From positions 1 to 40,090 of the forward strand of contig CAVHCP010000010.1 of the NCBI GenBank assembly GCA_963634825.1: 40,090 nucleotides of DNA, read 5' to 3'. Each line of letters opens with the position of its first letter. Position 1 is the first letter of the stretch. The notes under the pieces were generated by a model. That model was not told where the DNA came from, ran no database searches, and saw only the letters and a list, made by a program, of their open reading frames with translations. Made by a program: the position numbers and the translations under genes. The DNA is from Gallibacter sp963634825. Its GTDB lineage: Bacteria; Bacillota; Clostridia; Peptostreptococcales; Anaerovoracaceae. Positions 1 through 6,899 of the stretch are shown here, piece after piece.

Positions 1-30
1 CTAAAAAACACATATTTGGCAATATATGTT

Positions 31-54
31 GCAACATAATACATATTATGTTGC
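31..54. repeat. Perfect inverted repeat, possible operator or hairpin
   Basis: Eleven-base arms (GCAACATAATA and its complement) are separated by 2 bases. The left part also contains the smaller palindrome TATGTTGCAACATA (26-39), so the word TATGTTGC recurs. This could be a binding site for a regulator of a gene left of the window, or a transcript hairpin; there is no U-run after it on either strand. From 55 to about 205 nothing else is recognisable. Confidence 0.4.
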
Positions 55-217
55 ACTTTTATTTATGTCGATTATCTTAACCTGTCTGGTACAGTTTATA
101 ATGCAATTTTATCTTCTTTTTGTGCGGATTGCAACCCTCTTACAACTAAAAATGCCCGTAGTAGTAGATTTTTTGCTGATTTTATGGGATTTTCGGTTGT
201 CTAAAGATTTTTATAAT

Positions 218-262
218 AATTTTACATTTACAATCCAAGACATTTGTTGTACCAATTTATAT
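218..262 (+). repeat. Decayed copy of the antisense-RNA promoter segment
   Basis: This stretch matches 26950-26985 in the same orientation: both read TTTACAATCC, a purine-rich GAGAC/AAGAC word, then TTTGTTGTA. At 26954 it forms a good promoter (TTTACA-17-TATCAT); here the -10 has become TACCAA. It is probably a relic of the same mobile or duplicated locus that survives near 27 kb. Confidence 0.5.
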
Positions 263-330
263 TTGTTTGTGCGCCCAAAGTCATATGCCCACCTTGCGCC
301 TCCGCAGGCACCAGTTAAACGGTTTAGAAA

Positions 331-428
331 TTATTATCATAAGTGCAAAGTGAATGCGGTGTTTTGAGGTGCCTTTGCAGACGCACTATCACATCTATAC
401 GGCGTCGAAACAGCACCGATAAGCACTG
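331..428 (+). repeat. Dispersed 98-bp repeat R, copy 1
   Basis: It aligns without gaps to the reverse complement of 26849-26946, with long identical runs (e.g. TTTTGAGGTGCCTTTGCAG) and scattered substitutions. The copies are inverted relative to each other and about 26.5 kb apart. The last 25 bases overlap unit S. No coding potential is evident, and no terminal inverted repeats or target duplications were recognised. Confidence 0.75.
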
Positions 429-462
429 CATCCATTTTGTGCCGCTTGATAGATAATGATAT
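404..462 (+). repeat. Dispersed 59-bp unit S, copy 1
   Basis: It matches 27581-27639 in the same orientation with no gaps and few substitutions; both contain GCATCCATTTTGTGCC and CTTGATAGATAATG. It overlaps the end of repeat R here, whereas in copy 2 the R part is missing. Confidence 0.7.
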
Positions 463-525
463 TGTATATTGCCTGTGGCGAGGACTAGCGCAGGAGAGGC
501 GTATGGCTTTACGTGCAATCATATA

Positions 526-554
526 AATAAAAAGGCGGAGCACAAAGCTCCGTC
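526..554 (-). terminator. Rho-independent terminator of groES-groEL
   Basis: On the minus strand the stem CGGAGC/GCTCCG with a short loop is followed by TTTTTATTTAT, about 40 bases after the groEL stop codon. Confidence 0.85.
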
Positions 555-590
555 CCAAAAATCACTTCTCTTTTGTCATTTTATTTTTTC

Positions 591-2222
591 TTACATCATA
601 CCCGGCATACCGCCCATGCCCTGTGGCATTGCCGGCATTGGCTCGTCCTTTACAACATCTACAACGCCCGCCTCAGTTGTAAGGAGCATTGCCGAAGCTG
701 ATGCAGCATTTGCAAGCGCTGACTTAGTTACCTTGGCCGGATCTACAATGCCTGCGCCGATCATATCCATATATTCCTCGTTATAAGCATTAAATCCTGT
801 ACCCGGTTTACCTGTTTTAACCTTTTCGACTACAACGCTTCCCTCAAAGCCCGCATTCTCGGCAATCTGTCTTACAGGCTCTTCAAGCGCTCTCATAATG
901 ATTGTAGCACCTGTCTTTTCGTCGCCCGAGAGAGTCTTAACATATTTTGCAACAGCCGGAATAGCATTTACAAGCGCAACTCCGCCACCCGGAACTATAC
1001 CGTCTTCAACTCCGGCCTTTGTAGCATTTAGTGCATCCTCTATTCTTAGTTTTCTTTCCTTTAGCTCAGTTTCTGTAGCCGCACCAACCTGTATAACCGC
1101 TACGCCGCCTGTAAGCTTTGCAAGTCTTTCCTGCAATTTTTCTTTATCAAATTCTGAAGTAGTATCTTCAATCTGCTTTCTGATCGAAGCAACTCTTTCT
1201 TCGATTTCCTCTTTATCTCCGTTGCCACCTACGATAACAGTATTGTCCTTGTCTACTTTTACTGTAGCCGCTGTACCAAGCATATCAACAGTCGCTTCTT
1301 TTAGCTCATATCCAAGCTCTTCTGCAAGCACTGTACCGCCTGTAAGGATTGCGATATCCTCCATCATAGCCTTTCTTCTGTCGCCAAAGCCCGGAGCTTT
1401 AACAGCAACGCAGTCAAATGTGCCCTTTAGCTTATTGACAACAAGTGTTGCAAGAGCTTCACCCTCAACATCGTCAGCTATAATAACAAGCTTTCTGCCT
1501 GACTGTACAATCTGCTCAAGAAGTGGCAATATTTCCTGTATGTTTGTAATCTTCTTGTCTGTCAGCAGGATATATGGATTTTCCAAAACTGCTTCCATTT
1601 TTTCCATATCAGTTGCCATATATGCCGATAGATATCCCCTGTCAAATTGCATACCCTCAACTACTTCGAGATTTGTACCCATTGACTTGCCTTCTTCGAC
1701 AGTTATAACGCCGTCCTTGCCTACCTTTTCCATTGCTTCTGCGATAAGCTCGCCGATCTTGTCGTCAGCTGATGATACCGATGCGATATTTGCAATAGCG
1801 TCCTTTGTGCTGACTTCTTTTGAATTTTTCTTTATTTCTTCGATAGCTACATCTACAGCTCCCTGAATTCCCTTTTTGAGAATCATAGGATTTGCTCCTG
1901 CCGCTACGTTTTTAAAGCCCTCATTTATGATGATCTGCGCCAAAAGTGTAGCTGTTGTAGTACCGTCGCCTGCTACGTCATTTGTCTTAGTGGCAACTTC
2001 TCTTACGAGTGCCGCTCCCATATTTTCGACAGGGTCCTCAAGCTCGATCTCTCTTGCGATTGTCACACCGTCATTTGTGATAAGCGGCGCCCCGTACTTT
2101 CTTTCAAGAAGGACATTCCTGCCCTTTGGTCCAAGTGTAATCTTAACTGTATCTGCGAGCTTGTCTACGCCCTTTTGTAATTTTCTTCTTGCATCTTCTC
2201 CATAATGTAAATCTTTTGCCAT
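591..2222 (-). CDS. groEL: Chaperonin GroEL (60 kDa)
   Basis: This is the ATP-dependent cytoplasmic folding chamber subunit that works with GroES. At 543 residues it is of normal length and covers the equatorial, intermediate and apical domains. Family signatures seen include LGPKGRNVLL near residue 31, DGTTTAT near 87, and the Gly/Met-rich tail ending MGGMPGMM. The start has a purine-rich Shine-Dalgarno (GGAGTGAAG). It lies 23 bases after groES in the same transcript, controlled by the CIRCE element upstream of groES and ended by the terminator at 526-554. Nothing is unusual in the sequence. Confidence 0.98.
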   Translation of the reverse strand: MAKDLHYGEDARRKLQKGVDKLADTVKITLGPKGRNVLLERKYGAPLITNDGVTIAREIELEDPVENMGAALVREVATKTNDVAGDGTTTATLLAQIIINEGFKNVAAGANPMILKKGIQGAVDVAIEEIKKNSKEVSTKDAIANIASVSSADDKIGELIAEAMEKVGKDGVITVEEGKSMGTNLEVVEGMQFDRGYLSAYMATDMEKMEAVLENPYILLTDKKITNIQEILPLLEQIVQSGRKLVIIADDVEGEALATLVVNKLKGTFDCVAVKAPGFGDRRKAMMEDIAILTGGTVLAEELGYELKEATVDMLGTAATVKVDKDNTVIVGGNGDKEEIEERVASIRKQIEDTTSEFDKEKLQERLAKLTGGVAVIQVGAATETELKERKLRIEDALNATKAGVEDGIVPGGGVALVNAIPAVAKYVKTLSGDEKTGATIIMRALEEPVRQIAENAGFEGSVVVEKVKTGKPGTGFNAYNEEYMDMIGAGIVDPAKVTKSALANAASASAMLLTTEAGVVDVVKDEPMPAMPQGMGGMPGMM

Positions 2223-2245
2223 TTTTCTTCACTCCTTCACATTTC

Positions 2246-2524
2246 CTATTGTACTTTTGCCAAAATATCTTTTTGACTCATAATGATATATTCTTCTCCG
2301 TCATATTTTACATTGCTGCCCGCATACTGAGAAAAAATAACTACATCTCCTGCGGCAACTTCCATCTTGACATCATCTGTGCCAGGTCCTACAGCGATGA
2401 CTTCTGCCATCTGTGGTTTTTCCTTTGCCTGTCCTGTAAGCAAGATGCCACCCGCAGTCTTTTCCTCTGCTTCTACTCTTTTTATAACTACTCTATCGCC
2501 AAGTGGCTTAATTCCAAAACTCAT
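2246..2524 (-). CDS. groES: Co-chaperonin GroES (10 kDa)
   Basis: This is the lid of the GroEL chamber. The 92-residue protein starts with IKPLGDRVVIK, the usual N-terminal signature, carries the mobile-loop region (EEKTAGGILL, about 20-30) and ends in a normal beta-barrel. A GGAGG ribosome site lies 9 bases before ATG. It is the first gene of the groESL operon; a perfect CIRCE operator lies in its leader. Confidence 0.98.
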   Translation of the reverse strand: MSFGIKPLGDRVVIKRVEAEEKTAGGILLTGQAKEKPQMAEVIAVGPGTDDVKMEVAAGDVVIFSQYAGSNVKYDGEEYIIMSQKDILAKVQ

Positions 2525-2551
2525 TTCATTATACCTCCGTTCAAAATTTTA

Positions 2552-2578
2552 TTAGCACTCACTATCTTTGAGTGCTAA
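2552..2578 (-). promoter_or_regulatory. CIRCE operator (HrcA binding site)
   Basis: A perfect TTAGCACTC-N9-GAGTGCTAA inverted repeat lies in the groES leader. In Firmicutes this is the binding site of the heat-shock repressor HrcA, so groESL should be derepressed by heat or misfolded protein. hrcA itself is not in the window. Confidence 0.97.
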
Positions 2579-2582
2579 TTAT

Positions 2583-2610
2583 ATTGTACTCACTATTTAT
2601 TCATTGTCAA
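2583..2610 (-). promoter_or_regulatory. Sigma-A promoter of groESL
   Basis: On the minus strand TTGACA (2605-2610), a 16-base spacer and TACAAT (2583-2588) are followed at once by the CIRCE. The -35 box overlaps the last codons of the upstream CorC-family gene. A TATAAT occurs four bases downstream as an alternative -10. Confidence 0.75.
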
Positions 2611-3940
2611 TAGGTTTTTCGATTTTTTCTACTGTCATTTCGAGTATCCTGCGATTTTCGGCGGAAAGGACATGTATGTGCAAATTTTGTACATCAAGAT
2701 CAAATTCGCTGTCATCCTCCGGTATCTTATCGATCGTTTCGATTACAAGACCGCCCATAGTCACATAGTGGTTTTTATCCGTCTCGATCTCGCAGTCTGC
2801 CACCGACTCAAACTTTTTGATTGCGCAGTCGCCCTTCAGCTTCCACTTGTTTTCGCCGATCTGCACGATGTCTTCCTCAACATCCGGAATATCCGTTTCA
2901 TCGTAGATGCTACCAACGATTTCCTCGAGCAAATCCTCCATTGTAACAAGTCCGTTGATCGAACCGTATTCGTCCACGACTATCGCCATATGCATACTGC
3001 TTAGCTGCATCTTTTTGAACATCTCGGAGGCTTTCATATTTTCAGAAACAAAATATGCAGGTTTCATCAGATGAGCAATGCCCTCTTGGCGCTCTTGTGA
3101 CGTGGCAAGCAGGTATTCCTTGGAATGAAGTATACCTACAATATCATCTTCATCCTTTTCCCTGTCATATACAGGAATCCTCGAGCATCTGCTCGCCCTT
3201 ATAACGGCAAGGACTTCCTCCTCATCATCGTTGATATCTATAGTCGTCATATCAGCTCTCTTTGTCATAACCTCCTCGACGGTGATATCATCAAACTCAA
3301 ATACATTTTTGATCCAGTTGCTCTCTTCTTTATCGAGCACGCCTTTCCTGCCACCGAGCTCTATCATCATCTTTATCTCATCTTCTGTAACAGAATCCTC
3401 TTCCGTTTCGGTTTTCATACGCAGTAGTCTTAGGACGGCATTTGTGGAAAGTGATAAAAATACTATGATCGGCTTCATAACCGTTGCAACAGCCGAGACC
3501 ACTCCCGATGTAAAGCGCGCAATCTCATACGGTTTTTGCATCGCAATACGTTTTGGCACAAGCTCGCCGAGTATCAATGTCACATATGACAATATCAGCG
3601 TGATGATGATTACCGATATCGTATTTAATGTCTCCTGCGACATGCCCGTATATCCGAGGTCATTGTAAATCCAGTTTACAAGGTATCCCGAAAAGTTGTC
3701 TGCCGCAAAGGCACTTCCTAAAAATCCGGCAAGCGTGATGCCTATCTGTATAGTTGATAAAAATCCCGACGGTTCTTCGACCATTTTTAAAAGTCTCGCC
3801 GATTTTTTATCTCCGCTCTCCGCTTCCTTTTGCAGTCTTGTTTGATTTAGCGAGATGACCGCAATTTCGGTCGCCGCAAAAAATGCATTTAAAAATATAA
3901 GTATCAACTGCAATAATATTTGTTTAGGAATCGTGTCCAT
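2597..3940 (-). CDS. CNNM/CorC-HlyC family membrane protein (putative ion transporter or efflux)
   Basis: The 447-residue protein has the order typical of the hemolysin C / CorC / CNNM family. An N-terminal DUF21 (CNNM) membrane region spans roughly residues 1-190 with several hydrophobic segments and the ALNAFFAATEIAV-type start (here FLNAFFAATEIAV). Two CBS motifs follow at about 200-330, then a C-terminal CorC_HlyC domain at about 350-435. Such proteins are linked to magnesium or cobalt homeostasis in the cytoplasmic membrane; the old name hemolysin is not evidence of toxin activity. It appears monocistronic, with an AAGGAGTG ribosome site. Substrate is not deducible here. Confidence 0.9.
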   Translation of the reverse strand: MDTIPKQILLQLILIFLNAFFAATEIAVISLNQTRLQKEAESGDKKSARLLKMVEEPSGFLSTIQIGITLAGFLGSAFAADNFSGYLVNWIYNDLGYTGMSQETLNTISVIIITLILSYVTLILGELVPKRIAMQKPYEIARFTSGVVSAVATVMKPIIVFLSLSTNAVLRLLRMKTETEEDSVTEDEIKMMIELGGRKGVLDKEESNWIKNVFEFDDITVEEVMTKRADMTTIDINDDEEEVLAVIRASRCSRIPVYDREKDEDDIVGILHSKEYLLATSQERQEGIAHLMKPAYFVSENMKASEMFKKMQLSSMHMAIVVDEYGSINGLVTMEDLLEEIVGSIYDETDIPDVEEDIVQIGENKWKLKGDCAIKKFESVADCEIETDKNHYVTMGGLVIETIDKIPEDDSEFDLDVQNLHIHVLSAENRRILEMTVEKIEKPIDNE

Positions 3941-3996
3941 TTAATTTTTCACTCCTTTTTTCACATTTATATATTTTAACTTGTGTATTTTGAATT

Positions 3997-4866
3997 CTAT
4001 ATTTTATTGTCGGTATTTTCTCTCATAGCATAAAATAAATATTGCTGTGCTATTCCGGCATACTCCCCAAATGTCTTTTTTGCAAAGTTCTGCATGCCTT
4101 TTGTATCCTCTTCATCAAATCCGTATAGATTTGCCATAACTCTCTTTATCCATACATCAATCGGGAATGCGTCTCTCCTGCTTAGCCCAAATAATAGTAT
4201 GCAGTTTGCTACTTTTGGACCGACGCCGCTAAATCTCATAAGCTCCTCAAGGACTTCACCGCTTGTAAGCTCAGTGCCGATAAGCTCCTGCATTTTTTTG
4301 TTGTCAAGTGCCACAAATTGCCTTGCGGCCTGTGTGATATATTTTGCTCTGTACCCGAGTCTGCACGCCGAGATGTCATCAACTGTAAGGTTTGCTAATA
4401 CCTCTGCCTTTGGGAATGCATATCTTGTCTTTCCTCTATAATCTCCTATGTTTTCTCCAAAAGCAGTTGCGAGATTTTCGATACAGCCCTTTATTCTCGG
4501 AATGTTATTATTTGCGGAAATTATAAACGAAATCAGAGTTTCAAAAAAATCCTGTCTCAAAAGCCTTATACCGCTGCCCTTTTGTATGGCAGGCGCTATC
4601 ACCTCGTCTTTATTTGAAAGTATGTTTTTTATACTCGCATAATCAGTATCTAAATCAAAATAATTTCGCCAAATATTTTCAAAATCCTCAGGTGTTACAT
4701 TGTCTATCTCTATGCCGCTTGCCTTTTGTGAGAGATTTAACACTCGTCCATACGCAACCCCCGTATAGCTACCGTCAGGCTCTTTATTCCAGCGAAAGCA
4801 CTGTCCGCACTCAAAAATCTGCGCTAAATCAAAATCCTCCACCTTGTCTAAAATCACCTTGCTCAT
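3997..4866 (-). CDS. ogg: 8-oxoguanine DNA glycosylase/AP lyase (OGG1 type)
   Basis: This base-excision repair enzyme removes 8-oxoguanine from DNA and nicks the abasic site. The 289-residue protein has an OGG_N-like domain (about 1-110, with ECGQCFRW at 19-26) and an HhH-GPD domain. The hairpin SGVGPKVANC supplies the catalytic lysine (K218), and FPIDVWIKR the catalytic aspartate (D237); both sit as in human OGG1. It starts inside the stop of the preceding P-loop/Asp23 gene (4-base ATGA overlap), so the two are translationally coupled, though no functional link is known to me. Confidence 0.92.
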   Translation of the reverse strand: MSKVILDKVEDFDLAQIFECGQCFRWNKEPDGSYTGVAYGRVLNLSQKASGIEIDNVTPEDFENIWRNYFDLDTDYASIKNILSNKDEVIAPAIQKGSGIRLLRQDFFETLISFIISANNNIPRIKGCIENLATAFGENIGDYRGKTRYAFPKAEVLANLTVDDISACRLGYRAKYITQAARQFVALDNKKMQELIGTELTSGEVLEELMRFSGVGPKVANCILLFGLSRRDAFPIDVWIKRVMANLYGFDEEDTKGMQNFAKKTFGEYAGIAQQYLFYAMRENTDNKI

Positions 4867-5669
4867 ACTATACTTCTCACCTCTATATTAAATTCTCTTA
4901 TATTAAATGCTGTCATTTCTTCTATCATATCCGCGCTTTTTTTCTGTAGTTGTCTTGCGACATTTACCACATTGTATCCATTTTGAATTATAAGTATGAC
5001 ATCGACCTCCAGCTCTTCTATGCCATTTTGCGAAACGATCTTCGCTACGGACTTGATACCGTCTATACCTCTTGCCGTGCACCTTATGATATCGGCTATC
5101 ACCTGCTCCGAAATTATAAAGTCGCCCATATAGCTATATGTCGGTCTTACGACGGATTTTTCTGTAAAGCTTCCTTTGCCTCCTCCGATTGTCTTAAATA
5201 TTTTTAACGGGCTCAAAAAATATCCTGTAAATTGGTGCTTTATCTGCATTGACGGCACGGGAATAACATGTTTGCCCTGTCCCTTTCTCTGCTTTTCTGC
5301 AATTTTTCTTTCTGCCTCTGTCGTTATATCCTCTATTTCTATAAACTCATCTATGTCGCCAAGTTCGAGTCTTTGCGCGATTTTTTCGACCATGCCATAT
5401 GACGTTCCTATGATCAAAACAGATGCCGGCTTACTGTCTTTTATCGCCTTTTTTGTATTTATGCAATGCTCATCGTCCTTAAAAAGAGCCGTCTTCACCG
5501 CCCCTATCTTTGTCGCTTCTCTTTTTGCCGACTTTCCCGAAACAGCCTCTCCTTTATATATGAACAGGCCGTCGTCTATTATACTGTCTATATCCTTGTC
5601 CTTGCACAAATTTATCGCCTGATAGCTTTTGCCTGTGCCACTTTTGCCAACAAGAGCATATATTTTCAT
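4863..5669 (-). CDS. P-loop NTPase fused to an Asp23/Gls24 domain
   Basis: Function unknown. Residues 1-150 look like a small nucleotide-binding domain with a Walker A GKSGTGKS at 8-15 and a hydrophobic strand ASVLIIGTS near 82-90. The C-terminal part (about 175-268) resembles the Asp23/Gls24 envelope-stress family: ISEQVIADIIRCTARGIDGI, then an acidic beta strand and a VVNVARQLQKK helix. Asp23 domains are usually short proteins at the cell membrane, so coupling one to a P-loop suggests ATP- or GTP-dependent regulation, which is inference. Start chosen at ATG 5669 with AAGGAAA upstream. It overlaps ogg by 4 bases. Confidence 0.75.
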   Translation of the reverse strand: MKIYALVGKSGTGKSYQAINLCKDKDIDSIIDDGLFIYKGEAVSGKSAKREATKIGAVKTALFKDDEHCINTKKAIKDSKPASVLIIGTSYGMVEKIAQRLELGDIDEFIEIEDITTEAERKIAEKQRKGQGKHVIPVPSMQIKHQFTGYFLSPLKIFKTIGGGKGSFTEKSVVRPTYSYMGDFIISEQVIADIIRCTARGIDGIKSVAKIVSQNGIEELEVDVILIIQNGYNVVNVARQLQKKSADMIEEMTAFNIREFNIEVRSIV

Positions 5670-5752
5670 CTTATATTTCCTTTACTTATCAAAAATTTTG
5701 TGATAGACTCTAAATATCAATTGATTAAGATATCTTAAAAGGAGGAATTACC

Positions 5753-5923
5753 ATGGCTTACAAAATTTCAGATGCTTGCATCGACTGTGGAGTTTGCGCT
5801 AGCGAATGTCCTGTAGAAGCTATCTCAGAAGGAGATGGAAAGCACGTTATCGATGAATCAAAGTGCATCGATTGTGGAGCATGTGCAGGCGCTTGCCCAG
5901 TAGACGCACCACAGGCTGAATAA
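5753..5923 (+). CDS. 2[4Fe-4S] clostridial-type ferredoxin
   Basis: This 56-residue low-potential electron carrier is plausibly the partner of the PFOR at 30.5-34 kb. Two CxxCxxCxxxCP clusters are visible (CIDCGVCASECP and CIDCGACAGACP), the classic arrangement for two cubane clusters, in an acidic protein. A strong AAAAGGAGG ribosome site precedes ATG, and its own terminator follows. It stands alone on the plus strand between divergent and convergent minus-strand genes. The leader contains a perfect palindrome TTAAGATATCTTAA (5725-5738) just before the ribosome site; its role is unknown. Confidence 0.97.
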   Translation: MAYKISDACIDCGVCASECPVEAISEGDGKHVIDESKCIDCGACAGACPVDAPQAE

Positions 5924-5942
5924 TTATATTCGGTATGCTAAT

Positions 5943-5974
5943 ACCCGTTCCTATAAAGGAACGGGTATTTTTTT
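5943..5974 (+). terminator. Rho-independent terminator of the ferredoxin gene
   Basis: The stem ACCCGTTCCT/AGGAACGGGT with a four-base loop is followed by ATTTTTTTATT. Confidence 0.93.
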
Positions 5975-5979
5975 ATTGC

Positions 5980-6627
5980 TTACTTCCTTTTTGAAATATC
6001 ATACGCAAGCGTATGCAATACATCGCTTAGATGTACATTTTGGATCGATACGCTCGGCGGTATCTCCAAATCTACAGGAGAGAAATTCCAAATGCCTTTT
6101 ACTCCCGCAAAACATAGCTTGTCTGCTACTTCCTGTGCTACCGCTTTTGGCACGCATATGATACCGATATCGATCGCATGCTCCTCTACATAAGGGACCA
6201 GCTCCTGATAGTCTACTATCGTCCGGTCATTTATAACCTTGCCTATCTTATCCTTGTCCGTTTCAAAGATGGCATCTACTATAAAACCTGTTTTATAGTA
6301 ATTTGTATAATTTGCAATTGCCTGTCCTAAGTTGCCGCCTCCGACTATTACCATTTTGTATTCTCTGTCGAGTCCCAAAATACTGCCGATTTCGCTATTT
6401 AATGTCTCCACCTTATATCCGTAGCCCTGTTGTCCAAAGCCACCGAAGTTGTTTAAATCCTGCCTTATCTGAGATGGCGTATATCCGAGAAGATTGGCAA
6501 ACTCCTCCGAAGATATTTTTTCTACGCCTTTTTTTTGCAGTTCCTCGAGGTAACGCTTATATCTTGGCAACCTCTTTATGACTGCGTTTGAAATCCTTTT
6601 AGTTTCACCCTTACTGCTACGTGACAT
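5980..6627 (-). CDS. rex: Redox-sensing transcriptional repressor Rex
   Basis: Rex binds DNA when NADH/NAD+ is low and releases it when NADH accumulates, controlling fermentation genes. The protein has an N-terminal winged helix (about 1-75, with the YTPSQIRQDLNNFG recognition region) and a Rossmann fold with GGGNLGQAIANY for NAD(H). An upstream in-frame ATG at 6648 exists, but the GGAGGAG ribosome site lies inside those codons, so ATG 6627 is the better start (215 residues). It begins one base after the acpP stop and is probably cotranscribed with it. Confidence 0.95.
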   Translation of the reverse strand: MSRSSKGETKRISNAVIKRLPRYKRYLEELQKKGVEKISSEEFANLLGYTPSQIRQDLNNFGGFGQQGYGYKVETLNSEIGSILGLDREYKMVIVGGGNLGQAIANYTNYYKTGFIVDAIFETDKDKIGKVINDRTIVDYQELVPYVEEHAIDIGIICVPKAVAQEVADKLCFAGVKGIWNFSPVDLEIPPSVSIQNVHLSDVLHTLAYDISKRK

Positions 6628-6628
6628 C

Positions 6629-6856
6629 TTATTTATTCTCCTCCACATAGTTGACGAGGTCTGCTACTGTTTGAAATCCTTCTGCCTCGTCATCCGGAAT
6701 TTCTATATCGAATTCCTCTTCAATCGCCATTATTATTTCGACTGCATCAAGGCTGTCTGCCTCAAGGTCCTTCATCAAATTTGTTTCCATTGAAATCGTA
6801 TCAACATCCGCGCTGAGCTGCTCTGCGATGATGTCCTTTATCTTGTCAAAACTCAT
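6629..6856 (-). CDS. acpP: Acyl carrier protein
   Basis: This carries acyl intermediates of fatty acid synthesis on a 4'-phosphopantetheine arm. The 75-residue, strongly acidic protein has the DSL motif with the modifiable serine at residue 35. No fatty acid synthesis genes adjoin it; instead it lies between abcF (43-base gap) and rex (1-base gap). It has an AGGAGGG ribosome site. Confidence 0.97.
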   Translation of the reverse strand: MSFDKIKDIIAEQLSADVDTISMETNLMKDLEADSLDAVEIIMAIEEEFDIEIPDDEAEGFQTVADLVNYVEENK

Positions 6857-6899
6857 ATTTTCCCTCCTATATTTACGATATAAAAATTATAATTTACAG

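Larger units (their letters stand above)
281..508. repeat. Copy E: foldback arms enclosing a foreign insert (mosaic repeat)
   Basis: The left arm (281-303, containing CATATGCCCACCTTGCGCC) is approximately complementary to the right arm (480-508, containing GCGCAGGAGAGGCGTATGGC). These are the same arms as copy D at 27304-27567. The conserved foldback core is missing; instead the arms enclose the 98-bp repeat R (331-428) and unit S (404-462). The whole block looks like a rearranged relative of the locus at 26.8-27.65 kb. Confidence 0.55.

Noticed and set aside
26..367. Plus-strand open frame of 113 codons at the left edge
   Set aside because: It runs through the palindrome, the promoter relic and the repeats, with biased Phe/Leu/Tyr composition and no ribosome site.
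898..1866. Long plus-strand open frame (322 codons) opposite groEL
   Set aside because: It is antisense to a fully conserved groEL, is Ser/Pro/Thr-rich without any domain, and has no ribosome site. It is a codon-bias shadow, as are similar frames opposite polC (18639-19379) and frr.
6628..6648. Upstream ATG for rex
   Set aside because: The ribosome site GGAGGAG lies within these codons, so ATG 6627 is the start with normal spacing.
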